Program-made: the position numbers and the translations under genes
Assembly (NCBI GenBank): GCA_919901555.1
Contig: CAKKPG010000155.1
Coordinates: 1 to 32,317 of the forward strand
Direction of reading: 5' to 3'
Source: Nitrospiria bacterium
GTDB lineage: Bacteria > Nitrospirota > UBA9217
Length of the DNA: 32,317 bases
Shown: in pieces, positions 7,152 to 14,527 of the stretch
How the letters are laid out: the number at the start of each line of letters is the position of its first letter
Numbering within the stretch: position 1 is the first letter of the stretch
Notes under the pieces: model-generated
Database searches by the model: none
What the model saw: the letters and a program-made list of their open reading frames with translations, nothing else
What the model was told of the DNA's origin: nothing

Positions 7152-7454
7152 TTAGCAGCTGCAGGAAGAACTACAGGAACTCTGTTGCATCCCCGTGAGC
7201 ACGAAGCCCTGTTGCTCCACAAAATCGATGCTCGTGTTCGCAAGCATCAGATTCGCCCGGTCCTCCAGGAAGACCCTGAGGCCGTCCTGCTCGAGCGTCG
7301 TATCGCCCTGCTGGGCGGCTTTGGCTATGTCCATAGCCAGAGAGGGGCTTCAGCCGCCGGGGACGAGGAATATTCTCACCCCGTCGCTGGGGGTGCCCTG
7401 CTGCTCAACGACTTCCTTGAACTTCTTTACTGCGCTGTCCGTCAAACTGACCAT
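7152..7454 (-). CDS. HesB/IscA-like selenoprotein with in-frame UGA (Sec35)
   Basis: The minus-strand frame starts at ATG 7454 behind AAGGAGGAAGTA and runs 100 codons to TAA at 7152. Its only interruption is a TGA at 7352-7350 (codon 35). Read as selenocysteine it gives VRIFLVPGGUSPSLAMDIA, where HesB/IscA-like proteins carry their first conserved cysteine (GGC-x-P-S-L). The remainder matches the family: DGLRVFLEDRANLMLANTSIDFVE and a cysteine-rich end with C94, C98 and C100. A hairpin meeting bacterial SECIS rules follows the UGA (separate entry). HesB-like selenoproteins are an established bacterial family. A-type proteins carry or transfer Fe-S clusters; the role of Sec here is unknown. 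Conventional gene calling reports only a 60-aa C-terminal fragment. SelA, SelB and SelC are not in the window, so the alternative of a nonsense mutation cannot be fully excluded. Confidence 0.85.
7306..7358 (-). promoter_or_regulatory. bacterial SECIS element of the HesB-like selenoprotein
   Basis: On the minus strand, ten bases after the TGA, TGGCTAT pairs perfectly with ATAGCCA around a GGAC tetraloop. The apical loop starts 17 bases after the UGA and carries G at its first two positions, within the published bSECIS constraints (about 16-37 bases, loop G). An outer stem, GGCGGCT with AGCCGCC, encloses the UGA itself. SelB-bound selenocysteinyl-tRNA would be recruited here. Confidence 0.8.
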
Positions 7455-7516
7455 TACTTCCTCCTTGCCATATTTTAAGAAGACCGAACCTCAGCTCAGA
7501 ATTCATAAAGTTATGT

Positions 7517-7545
7517 ATAATACCAATATATTCATACAACTGCAA
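7517..7545 (-). promoter_or_regulatory. sigma-70-type promoter of the HesB-like selenoprotein gene
   Basis: On the minus strand TTGCAG (7545-7540) and TATTAT (7522-7517) are separated by exactly 17 bases in an AT-rich gap, about 60 bases upstream of the ATG at 7454. This suggests that the selenoprotein gene has its own promoter rather than depending only on the arsenic operon upstream. Confidence 0.55.
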
Positions 7546-7599
7546 CTGTTTTTTTCAACATTTTACGGTTCAACCTTATAAAGCGCCGTGATCACTTTT

Positions 7600-8673
7600 T
7601 TATACCGGTTCCGCCGTGGTTATACGGCAATACTCACTGCGATAATATTTTCTTTGAAAATACCTCGCTACGTTCACCAGCCCGATCAGGACCGGCACTT
7701 CCACCAACGGGCCGATGACCGTGGCAAAGGCAACGCCTGAATTGATGCCGAAGACCGCGACTGCCACGGCGATGGCAAGCTCAAAATCGTTCGATGCCGC
7801 CGTGAAGCTCAGGGTCGCTGATTTGGGATAATCGGCCCCGATCTTCTTTGCTATCCAGAAGGTGACCAGGAACATGAACACGAAATAGATGAAGAGCGGC
7901 GCCGCGATGCGCAGTACGTCAAAGGGCAGCTTGATGATGTACTCGCCCTTGAGCGAGAACATGACGACGATGGTGAACAGCAGCGAGATCAGCGTGACGG
8001 GGCTGATCTTCGGAATGAACGTCTCGTGATACCATTTTTTATCCTTGATCCTGATGAGCGTAAACCGGGTGATGACGCCCGCGAGGAACGGGATCCCAAG
8101 GTAAATAAACACGCTCTTGGCGATCTCGACGATCGAAACGTTCACCGCAACTCCGGAGAGTCCAAAGTAGGGCGGAAGAATAGTGACAAAGAACCAGGCG
8201 TAGACGGAATAGGTGAGCACTTGAAAGAGCGCGTTGAAGGCCACGAGCCCGGCCACGTACTCCGGGTCTCCGCAGGCGAGGTCGTTCCAGACCAGGACCA
8301 TGGCGATGCAGCGCGCAAGGCCCACGAGGATCACGCCGACCATATAGTCGGGATAGGAGTGGAGAAAGAGAATCGCCAGGACGAACATGACGATGGGACC
8401 GACGATCCAGTTCTGGATAAGGCTCACGGCCAAGATCCTCCAGTTGCGGAACACGGCCGGAAGCTCCTCGTACCTGACCTTGGCAAGGGGTGGATACATC
8501 ATGAGGATAAGGCCGATTGCGATGGGGATGTTCGTCGTCCCGACCTGGAAAGTATTGATGAACGTCTCGACGCCGGGAATGAAATACCCCAGCCCCACGC
8601 CGAACGCCATTGCCGTAAAGATCCAGAGCGTCAAAAATCGATCAATGAACGACAGACCTTTTCCGTTTGTCAC
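7600..8673 (-). CDS. acr3: ACR3-family arsenite efflux permease
   Basis: This 357-aa integral membrane protein has about ten hydrophobic helices and the ACR3 landmarks [46 protein letters not shown] (with the conserved Cys and the W-N-D segment) and [21 protein letters not shown]. It exports arsenite, and in some relatives antimonite, driven by the proton gradient. The GTG at 8673, behind GGGAGGAG, gives the normal ACR3 length. The frame is open further upstream, but that part overlaps arsR and has no family similarity. It is the last gene of the arsR-containing operon, 31 bases after arsR. Confidence 0.95.
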   Translation of the reverse strand: MTNGKGLSFIDRFLTLWIFTAMAFGVGLGYFIPGVETFINTFQVGTTNIPIAIGLILMMYPPLAKVRYEELPAVFRNWRILAVSLIQNWIVGPIVMFVLAILFLHSYPDYMVGVILVGLARCIAMVLVWNDLACGDPEYVAGLVAFNALFQVLTYSVYAWFFVTILPPYFGLSGVAVNVSIVEIAKSVFIYLGIPFLAGVITRFTLIRIKDKKWYHETFIPKISPVTLISLLFTIVVMFSLKGEYIIKLPFDVLRIAAPLFIYFVFMFLVTFWIAKKIGADYPKSATLSFTAASNDFELAIAVAVAVFGINSGVAFATVIGPLVEVPVLIGLVNVARYFQRKYYRSEYCRITTAEPV

Positions 8674-8704
8674 GCTGCTCCTCCCTTCCTTCCTGTCATG
8701 CTTT

Positions 8705-9112
8705 TTATGCGGGACGATGCCGCGACAGCGCTCCCGGCCCGCAGCATCTTTTTCCCTGCGCCTTGATTGAAATGACGGTTCCCTTCGAACCCTTTTTTTC
8801 CATGAAGGACGCGAGCCTCGTTCGATCCTCCCGGACCGCTTCCCGGGAGACACGCTCGCATACTGAAAGAAGCAGCATTCTCCTGAACAGGTCGTTATCG
8901 TTCAGACTGTAATGGGTCCACCTGCCCTGCTTCCGGTCTTTGAGGAACCCCGCCTCCTTCAGTGCACTCAGATGGAACGACACCTTCGGCTGGACCATGT
9001 CCAAGGCGGCCACAATGTCGCAGACGCACAGCTCGCCCTGTTCCAGCAGCTTCACGATCCTGAGCCTGGTCTCGTCGGACAGGGCCTTAAATATGGTCAC
9101 CAGTTCGTTCAT
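8705..9112 (-). CDS. arsR: ArsR-family metalloid-responsive repressor
   Basis: This 135-aa winged-helix repressor has the arsenite-binding signature ELCVCDIV at about residues 26-33, and a recognition-helix region [16 protein letters not shown] followed by GRWTHYSL in the wing. Arsenite binding to the C-V-C motif releases it from DNA. The ATG at 9112 aligns with the usual family N-terminus ([19 protein letters not shown]); an ATG at 9133 would add seven residues. The C-terminal tail contains CC and is longer than usual, possibly a further metalloid ligand. It lies between the thioredoxin-like gene and acr3, consistent with autoregulation of the operon. Confidence 0.93.
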   Translation of the reverse strand: MNELVTIFKALSDETRLRIVKLLEQGELCVCDIVAALDMVQPKVSFHLSALKEAGFLKDRKQGRWTHYSLNDNDLFRRMLLLSVCERVSREAVREDRTRLASFMEKKGSKGTVISIKAQGKRCCGPGALSRHRPA

Positions 9113-9137
9113 ATTTTTTTCGCCCCCATTCACCCTT

Positions 9138-9383
9138 TCACCGATTCACACCCTGAATGAGCTCCTTTACCTTTTCCAAATTCGGAAGCGGCTTGCCGGA
9201 GTGCTTGATCTTCCCGTTCACGATAAGGCCGGGCGTGGATAAAATACCGTGCATGGCGATCTGGCCGATGTCCGTTATCTTCTCGATCTTCGCATCTATA
9301 CTAAGTTCCTTAACAGCAGTCTTCGCCAAGTCCTCCATTTTATGACAATTGGCGCAACCTGGTCCGAGCACTTTGATTTCCAT
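9138..9383 (-). CDS. small thioredoxin-fold redox protein (CxxC)
   Basis: This 81-aa protein is of the small redox-active disulfide/thioredoxin-like type. It has a C-A-N-C motif in LGPGCANCHKM (about residues 7-17), the cis-proline region LSTPGLIVNGKIKHSGKPLP and a final helix. Such proteins often sit in arsenic and permease operons, where they probably supply reducing equivalents. The ATG at 9383 overlaps the stop of the DUF2703 gene (TGATG), with GAGGAG upstream, so translation is coupled. Confidence 0.88.
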   Translation of the reverse strand: MEIKVLGPGCANCHKMEDLAKTAVKELSIDAKIEKITDIGQIAMHGILSTPGLIVNGKIKHSGKPLPNLEKVKELIQGVNR

Positions 9384-9859
9384 CACCGAGTTCTCCTCAA
9401 AGAATCATTTTTTGCGCTTCTAGGCAATATCTTCAGTATTGGTTTTCGCTGAGTTGTTTGAGGTGGTTTCACATCAAAGACCTGCGATGCGGCAACGAGT
9501 CCAGCCCTGACGATTAAATCAGCAGGGATCGTTTCATGGATCTCGTCGGCGTACTCAACAGTTCTGCATTCTGCGTCGCCGCACGTTTCACAGCATTTGC
9601 TTTGACCGGTTTTAGCCCCAAGCCATTCTTCAAGGGTTTTCCCGGCGATCAGGATCTTATTGGACTGCAGCACGTCCTTTTTGAAGCTCTCCGAATCGAT
9701 GGCTTTTTTAACCAGGCTGGCGATAACTCCGGATTGTTTGAGCAATTGGTTGAGTTCCTGTATGGCCTTGTCGACCTCCTGCTCCGTGGAGCCGCATCGG
9801 GGACACGTCTGTTTCTGTTCATCAAGCAGCCGTTGCCATTCAACAACAAGCGTCTTCAT
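9383..9859 (-). CDS. DUF2703 family cysteine-rich protein
   Basis: This 158-aa protein matches the DUF2703 pattern. It has an N-terminal KTLVVEWQRLLDE, a C-P-R-C motif near residues 19-22, the central ILIAGKTLEEWLGA, a C-C-E-T-C-G-D-A-E-C cluster near 89-98 and an ETIPADLIVRAGLVAA helix. The last 25 or so residues are basic and not typical of the family. Its biochemical function is unestablished; the cysteines and the operon position suggest metalloid or metal handling. It lies 13 bases after the permease gene and overlaps the next gene. Confidence 0.85.
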   Translation of the reverse strand: MKTLVVEWQRLLDEQKQTCPRCGSTEQEVDKAIQELNQLLKQSGVIASLVKKAIDSESFKKDVLQSNKILIAGKTLEEWLGAKTGQSKCCETCGDAECRTVEYADEIHETIPADLIVRAGLVAASQVFDVKPPQTTQRKPILKILPRSAKNDSLRRTR

Positions 9860-9872
9860 CTCCGCTCACCTC

Positions 9873-10826
9873 CTACATGATCGCGTTGAACAGGTAGCCA
9901 ACGCCGATGATCGTGACCGTCATGATCCCCACGAACACGGCGAGAAGCTTGATTTTCAGCACCTTCCGCAAAATGATCATCTCCGGGAGCGACAGGGCGG
10001 TCACGGCCATCATGAAAGCCAGCACCGTGCCCATGCTCATGCCCTTTTCCATCAGGGCATAAACGATCGGTATTACACCTGCTGCATTGGAATAGAGAGG
10101 CACGCCGAGCGCAACTGAGATCGGGACACCAAAGGGATTCTGCGGCCCGGCGTACCGGACCAGGAAATCCTCAGGCACATATCCGTGAATGAAGCCGCCG
10201 ATGCCGATGGCAATGATCACATACAACCATACCCGCTTGAGAATGTCCGCCGTGCTCCAACGGGCGGAGACAAGCCGCTCCTTGAACGTCTGCCTTGCGA
10301 TCTCCTGAGCAGCGCCGAGGGAATGGATCTTATAGACGTACTCCTCGACCCATTTTTCGAGCTTCAGCCTGCCGATGACCATTCCCGCAGCAATCGCTGC
10401 CAGAAGACCCGTCGCCATATAGATGACGGCGATCTTCCAGCCGAAGAGGCCCCAGAGGAGCACGAGAGCGACCTCGTTCACCATGGGTGATGAGATGAGG
10501 AAGGAAAAGGTCACGCCAAGCGGCACGCCGGCTTCGACAAAACCGATAAAGAGCGGGACCGCCGAACATGAACAGAACGGCGTGACCACGCCGAGGAGTG
10601 CGGCGAGAATGCTTCCTATAAACTCTTTTTTATGAGATAGGATGCGCTTGGTCCGTTCCGGCGGAAAGTAGCTGCGAATGATGGAAACGATGAAGATAAT
10701 AACGGAAAGGAGCAGAAATATCTTGATTGTATCGTAAATGAAGAAATTCAGCGCGTCGGCCAGCCGCGTTCCCTGCTCCAGACCAAAGAGGGCATACACG
10801 ACGTAGTGGGAAAAACCTTTCAACAT
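9873..10826 (-). CDS. DUF318/ArsP-like permease
   Basis: This 317-aa polytopic membrane protein of the DUF318 permease family (PF03773, which includes the organoarsenical exporter ArsP and SO_0444-type transporters) has about eight hydrophobic segments. The hallmark motif is TPFCSCSAVPLFIGFVEAGVPLG near residues 85-107, followed by SSPMVNEVAL. A related segment, GVPLYSNAAGVIPIV, sits in the C-terminal half, as in the family. The ATG at 10826 is chosen because GGAGG lies just upstream. It is the first gene of the arsenic operon. The substrate is probably an arsenical or another thiophilic metal species; this is inferred. Confidence 0.85.
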   Translation of the reverse strand: MLKGFSHYVVYALFGLEQGTRLADALNFFIYDTIKIFLLLSVIIFIVSIIRSYFPPERTKRILSHKKEFIGSILAALLGVVTPFCSCSAVPLFIGFVEAGVPLGVTFSFLISSPMVNEVALVLLWGLFGWKIAVIYMATGLLAAIAAGMVIGRLKLEKWVEEYVYKIHSLGAAQEIARQTFKERLVSARWSTADILKRVWLYVIIAIGIGGFIHGYVPEDFLVRYAGPQNPFGVPISVALGVPLYSNAAGVIPIVYALMEKGMSMGTVLAFMMAVTALSLPEMIILRKVLKIKLLAVFVGIMTVTIIGVGYLFNAIM

Positions 10827-10836
10827 CCCCGCCTCC

Positions 10837-10860
10837 ACATATAAACCATTTTTTATATAT
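10837..10860 (-). promoter_or_regulatory. AT-rich imperfect dyad upstream of the arsenic operon (possible ArsR operator)
   Basis: On the minus strand ATATATAAA and TTTATATGT form an 8-of-9 inverted repeat with a 6-base spacer, just upstream of the ribosome binding site of the first operon gene. ArsR-family operators are commonly AT-rich dyads overlapping the promoter. There is no direct evidence for binding. Confidence 0.35.
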
Positions 10861-10915
10861 TAAAGAGGGGGAACGAGGATGTCAAGGGGAATTTTGCCGT
10901 ACGGGAAAGAAAAAC

Positions 10916-11008
10916 AAAATCCAAATTGCAGAATTGCGGTATGGCATTAGGCGCTGATTTTATCCTCATTTTGCCTTTTGCATTTTGCACTCTGCATTAT
11001 GCATTATG
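10916..11008. repeat. dispersed repeat copy plus CATTNTG heptamer array
   Basis: Positions 10916-10970 resemble 32256-32317, sharing AATTGCGGTATGGC / AATTGTGGTATGGC and then similar AGGC..TGATTT.AT text. They are followed at 10967-11008 by six in-phase heptamers of the form CATTTTG / CATTATG. The array ends only about 14 bases past the apbE stop. Confidence 0.6.
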
Positions 11009-11021
11009 CATTCATCACGCG

Positions 11022-12014
11022 CTACCTGTCTATCTTTATCCCCTCCGTAGCAGCCACCCTCCCCCTGTCATCCACAAAGATCGCATCGCAGCCCAGGTCC
11101 TTCACCATCTTCATGCCTTTGCCCGGCCCGAGGATAAAGAGGGCCGTCGTCAGCGGATCGATGACGGCGCCGCGGTCGCCGATGACCGTCACGGATTCCA
11201 TGCCTTGAGACGGCTTCCCCGTGCGCGGATCGAGGATATGGTGGTACCGTTTTTTCTTCACGATCCGGAAACGTTCGTAATCACCGGAGGTGGAGACGGA
11301 CTTGTCCGAAAGTTCGAGCACCGTGAGCGTCTTGTTTTCTTTTCGCGGATGCTGGACGCCGATGCGCCAGGGTCTTCCGTCTTCGCGGCGCCCCATGGCC
11401 CGGATGTCGCCGGCGATGGCCACGATGCCGTTCCGGATGCCCTGTTTTCTAAGGACCTCCGCCGCCTTGTCCGCGGCATAGCCCTTGGCGCATCCGCCGA
11501 AGTCCATGATCATGTCCGGCTTTTTGAGAAAGAGCGTGGACGCCTTTTTGTCGATGACGATGTTCCAATAACCGACGCGGGGCAGTATCCTTTTGATCTC
11601 CTCGTCAGTCGGGACCTTTCCTTCTTTGAGGCCCATCTGCCAGAGGACGACAAGGGGGCCTATGGTGACGTCGAATGCGCCGTTGGAGAGCCGGGCAATC
11701 TTTTCCGCCTCCGCAGCGACCTCGATCATTTCAGGGGAAACGCGGACGGGGCGTTTCCCCGCCGCAAGGTTCACGCCGGTGATCTCGCTGTCGTCCTTGT
11801 ACAGGGACATCATGGCGTCGAGCCGTTTGATCTCGGTCATTGCCGCATCGATGGCCGCTTCCCCTTCCCCGGCTGTCCGCGCGACGACGGTCACGGTCAC
11901 CTCCGTGCCCATGATGGACTCCGTCTTCTGGACGGTCTTGGGCGAAAGTTCCTGCTGCACGCATCCGGCAGCGGACAGGAACAGCGCGGCAAGAAGAAGA
12001 GAAATCCGTTTCAT
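11022..12014 (-). CDS. apbE: ApbE-type FAD:protein FMN transferase lipoprotein
   Basis: This 330-aa protein has a lipoprotein signal (MKRISLLLAALFLSAAGC, with Cys18 as the lipidation site) and then the ApbE fold. Landmarks are ESIMGTEVTVTV, LSNGAFDVTIGPLV, the flavin-binding FGGCAKGYAADKA, VAIAGDIRAMG, ILDPRTGKP, and the metal site around VIDPLTTALFILG. ApbE attaches FMN covalently to threonine or serine in partner proteins such as NqrB/C and RnfD/G, on the outer face of the membrane. The ATG at 12014 follows GAGGGAAAACA. No obvious flavinylation target lies next to it. It may be co-transcribed with the upstream hypothetical gene. Confidence 0.93.
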   Translation of the reverse strand: MKRISLLLAALFLSAAGCVQQELSPKTVQKTESIMGTEVTVTVVARTAGEGEAAIDAAMTEIKRLDAMMSLYKDDSEITGVNLAAGKRPVRVSPEMIEVAAEAEKIARLSNGAFDVTIGPLVVLWQMGLKEGKVPTDEEIKRILPRVGYWNIVIDKKASTLFLKKPDMIMDFGGCAKGYAADKAAEVLRKQGIRNGIVAIAGDIRAMGRREDGRPWRIGVQHPRKENKTLTVLELSDKSVSTSGDYERFRIVKKKRYHHILDPRTGKPSQGMESVTVIGDRGAVIDPLTTALFILGPGKGMKMVKDLGCDAIFVDDRGRVAATEGIKIDR

Positions 12015-12079
12015 TGTTTTCCCTCGGAATGGATGGAGGTAGAGTGATACAGGCGGGGCGGAAAGAGGTTCAAGGTCCC

Positions 12080-12880
12080 TTACTTGTGCCTTTGCCGTTT
12101 CGAAATAAGATTTCTCGCCGCCGCCCTTACCGGCTCGCTCACGTTCCGGCTCTTCTCGATCATGGAGAGGTCCTTGTCCATAAGCCTGCTCACGAAGTTC
12201 ACCGCGACTCCCGGCGGCGTCTTCGGATTGTTCACAAGGGCCAGGGCCACGGAGTACTTCTTGGACCACTCGGGATTCGATCCGATCGTGCGGATCACTT
12301 CCTCGCTCAGGTTCGTGGACTTGGCGAAGGACTCCACCTCCCCGTCGGTCAACCGGGGATTATGCAGAACGGCAAGGGCGATCTGCTTGTTCGATTCCCT
12401 CACCAGGAGCCCCCGCGCCTCCTTCGCCCCCCGCATGGCCACCCGTATCTTTTGCGGCGCGGTCATGCGCTGAAGCTGCATCATGAGGTTCAGCTTTTTC
12501 TTCTCTTTGCCTGCGCCGGCCGGCCCGAACTTCGCTCCCGGCGCCAGGGCGGTCTCGCTTTTTACCAGCGCCCCCGGGGCATCTTCCACGGCGACGAGCT
12601 CCATGACGCGGGTGCCGGAAATAAAGCTTTTGACCTCGTCCGATGCGGCCAGGGCGATGAACGCCAGCGTCGTCTCGGAAAGATTGGGGCAGCGGACAAG
12701 GTCGCGCAGGATGTGTTCATCATCACAATAGGCCTGGGCGATGCGGTCGAGGATTGCCGGCGGCGTGCGGACATCGAGGATGATGTGCCGGAGGGCGATG
12801 GGCGAGCAGTGTTCAACGTCCAGCGGAAGCTTCCGCCGGAACCGGGAAAGGATGACTTTCCAACGGGAATAAGGGTCCAT
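12080..12880 (-). CDS. hypothetical helical-repeat protein
   Basis: I do not recognise a named family for this 266-aa protein. It is soluble, helical in character and shows repeated units such as ILRDLVRCPNLSETTLAFIA, ALAVLHNPRLTDGEVESFA and SVALALVNNPKTPPGVAVNF. Each has a short helix, an N-P-x-L/T turn and a second helix spaced about 40 residues apart, resembling HEAT-like or leucine-rich-repeat-variant solenoids. A K/M-rich linker of about 30 residues splits the protein in the middle. The ATG at 12880, preceded by GGAGG, is favoured over GTG at 12886. It sits between the aldolase and apbE genes on the same strand. A protein-interaction role is only inferred. Confidence 0.65.
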   Translation of the reverse strand: MDPYSRWKVILSRFRRKLPLDVEHCSPIALRHIILDVRTPPAILDRIAQAYCDDEHILRDLVRCPNLSETTLAFIALAASDEVKSFISGTRVMELVAVEDAPGALVKSETALAPGAKFGPAGAGKEKKKLNLMMQLQRMTAPQKIRVAMRGAKEARGLLVRESNKQIALAVLHNPRLTDGEVESFAKSTNLSEEVIRTIGSNPEWSKKYSVALALVNNPKTPPGVAVNFVSRLMDKDLSMIEKSRNVSEPVRAAARNLISKRQRHK

Positions 12881-12905
12881 CTGCACCTCCGGGCTTCACC
12901 CGTCG

Positions 12906-12930
12906 CCCTGTCCGGAAGGTCCGGACAGGG
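12906..12930. terminator. 10-bp hairpin between the aldolase and hypothetical genes
   Basis: CCCTGTCCGG pairs perfectly with CCGGACAGGG around the loop AAGGT. No T-run follows on either strand, so it is not a standard intrinsic terminator. It lies downstream of the class II aldolase gene and could be a processing, stability or weak termination element. Confidence 0.4.
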
Positions 12931-13007
12931 GGCAGGGCGGGCACGGCTCTATTATATCAAAAAATCCGGCTCGCCCATGCCCGCAGATGCTTTTTTTCGG
13001 AGGCCTC

Positions 13008-14087
13008 TTACTTGTCCAGGAGCCTCTTCGTGACCAGAGAAGCGGTGCCCCTGGCACGGAAGGCGGTGATAAACTCCGCGGCTGATTTGTAGGACATGTC
13101 CTCGATCTTCTTCACGCTCTCCCTGGAGATGGAGTTGATCTCGGCCAGGAACTGCTTGGTGGCGAACTTGATGTCCTTGTTCTCCTTCTTTGCCCAGTCG
13201 CGCATGGTGTTCATAAGGTCCGCGGGCAGCCCGTCATGGGCGATATTCTGCCAGTTGGTGCCCACATTGCCCTTGCGGATGCCGTAGTCGGCGAACTGGC
13301 CCACGAGGTCCAGGGGGGTGCCGGTGATGCCGTGCTGGGCGATGCAGACGCCCCATTTTTTGATCGCATGATAAATTTCGCCCGTGCGCTTGAGCTCTAT
13401 ATGGACTTCTTCGCCGGGCTTGTAGTTGCCGTGCTTGGAGCCGTTGTTGGTCGCCAGGAGGTCCGCGTGCACGCCGGCCTTTTCCATGCCCTCGATGAAC
13501 TCCACGGCCTCCTCGACCGTGGTGATCTCGCCGCCCTCTTTCGTGGACTTGATCTCGCCCACCTCGGCCTCGAGCCCCGCGCCGGCGTCGAGGACCATCC
13601 TGCCCAGTTCCGCGCTGATCTTGATGTTGTCCGCCGTCTCATTGAACGACGCGTCAACGGCAATGGACGTGTACCCTGCTTCCAGTTCGGCCTTGATGAG
13701 CTCGCGGGAATCGCCCACGACCGCGGGGTCCGGGCTCTTGGTGGTCACGTGGTCGCCGTGGATGAAAAAAGGTTTCGTGAGCTTTACGGCCTCCGCGTAG
13801 CCGAAGACCGTATCGGCAAAGATATGGGGCGGCATACCCGTGTATCCGCCCTTGAGGTTGCCCTCGCTCTTGGCGAGCTCGAAGCAGACGATGGCGTCCA
13901 GGTCCTCGGCCGCGCGCATGATCCCGGGGATCACGTGCTTGATCCGGGTGTTGCACGCCATGATGATCACCTTTTCGTCCTTGAGCACTCTGAAGACGTC
14001 ATGAGAGGACAGCACGTTCAGTTTCGCGGCGCTCCCCAATTTCTTCCGCGCGTTCGCGGGCATCAAATTCTGGAGTGTCTTTGCCAT
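13008..14087 (-). CDS. class II fructose-bisphosphate aldolase family protein
   Basis: This 359-aa protein has the class II aldolase fold signature. Zinc and active-site segments are IHGDHV (about residues 109-114), LEAEVGEI in the middle, NNGSKHGNYKPGEEV and QHGITGTPLDLV. These correspond to the conserved metal-binding histidines and phosphate-binding glycine loops of the Fba/GatY superfamily. Fructose-bisphosphate aldolase activity in glycolysis or gluconeogenesis is most likely, but other ketose-bisphosphate substrates are possible. The ATG at 14087 follows ACGGAGG; an in-frame extension upstream to 14159 lacks family similarity. Confidence 0.88.
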   Translation of the reverse strand: MAKTLQNLMPANARKKLGSAAKLNVLSSHDVFRVLKDEKVIIMACNTRIKHVIPGIMRAAEDLDAIVCFELAKSEGNLKGGYTGMPPHIFADTVFGYAEAVKLTKPFFIHGDHVTTKSPDPAVVGDSRELIKAELEAGYTSIAVDASFNETADNIKISAELGRMVLDAGAGLEAEVGEIKSTKEGGEITTVEEAVEFIEGMEKAGVHADLLATNNGSKHGNYKPGEEVHIELKRTGEIYHAIKKWGVCIAQHGITGTPLDLVGQFADYGIRKGNVGTNWQNIAHDGLPADLMNTMRDWAKKENKDIKFATKQFLAEINSISRESVKKIEDMSYKSAAEFITAFRARGTASLVTKRLLDK

Positions 14088-14196
14088 CGGAACCTCCGTA
14101 GAGAGAAGTAGGTTTAAAAAAGCACGTGCAATTATACTGAGCAGAGCAGGGGTTGTCAAGCTTTCCGACGGGAACGTGTCCGAGGGGGACGCGCGA

Positions 14197-14412
14197 CTAG
14201 GGCGTTGAAGGGACTTTGTATCCCGCTTCCACCACCGCGAAGGAAAGCTTCTCTGGCGTCACTTTGCTGTCGTCGTACGTGACCACCGCTTCGCCTTTCT
14301 GCAGGTCCACCTGGGCGTCCTGCACCCCCGCGGTCCCCTTGAGCGCCTTCGCCACCCGCATCACGCAGTGATTGCAGGTCATGCCTTGTATCTTGAGCGT
14401 TGCCTTTGCCAT
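14197..14412 (-). CDS. CopZ-like heavy-metal-associated domain protein
   Basis: This 71-aa single-domain HMA protein has IQGMTCNHCVMRVAKAL, with the metal-binding M-T-C-x-x-C at about residues 10-15, and ends in the usual VEAGY segment. Proteins of this type carry Cu(I) or another soft metal in the cytoplasm and hand it to P-type ATPases or regulators. AAGGAGGATTTCCC lies before the ATG at 14412. An apparent upstream extension is an artefact of heptamer repeats. No P1B-ATPase lies adjacent. Confidence 0.92.
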   Translation of the reverse strand: MAKATLKIQGMTCNHCVMRVAKALKGTAGVQDAQVDLQKGEAVVTYDDSKVTPEKLSFAVVEAGYKVPSTP

Positions 14413-14433
14413 GGGAAATCCTCCTTGGTTAAT

Positions 14434-14454
14434 GATGCACGATGCATGATGCAC
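14434..14454. repeat. GATGCAC heptamer array (three units)
   Basis: GATGCAC, GATGCAT and GATGCAC occur back to back, 22 bases upstream of the CopZ-like start. They belong to the same period-7 TGCA-containing class as the arrays at 10967 and 14501. Confidence 0.6.
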
Positions 14455-14500
14455 GTATATACATGATACCGGATTCGCGCCCGAAGTAAAAGGGGTTTTT

Positions 14501-14524
14501 CATTCTGCAATCTGCATTCTGCAT
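14501..14524. repeat. CATTCTG heptamer array
   Basis: CATTCTG, CAATCTG and CATTCTG occur in tandem and are followed by a partial unit. They end four bases before the stop codon of the NtrC-type regulator gene on the minus strand. Confidence 0.55.
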
Positions 14525-14527
14525 CCG

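Noticed and set aside
7134-7581. Plus-strand open frames over the selenoprotein gene
   Set aside because: They lack family features, whereas the minus strand reads as a HesB-like protein with Shine-Dalgarno, SECIS hairpin and terminator.
8674-8853. N-terminal extension of the ACR3 frame
   Set aside because: It overlaps arsR, is highly basic and lacks similarity to ACR3; a GTG with a good ribosome binding site lies at 8673.
10926-13033. Plus-strand open frames of 373 and 339 codons opposite apbE and the repeat-like gene
   Set aside because: They are antisense shadows; the first even begins inside heptamer repeats.
14434-14524. Heptamer arrays as a CRISPR remnant
   Set aside because: Units are seven bases with no spacers of uniform length and no cas genes are present.
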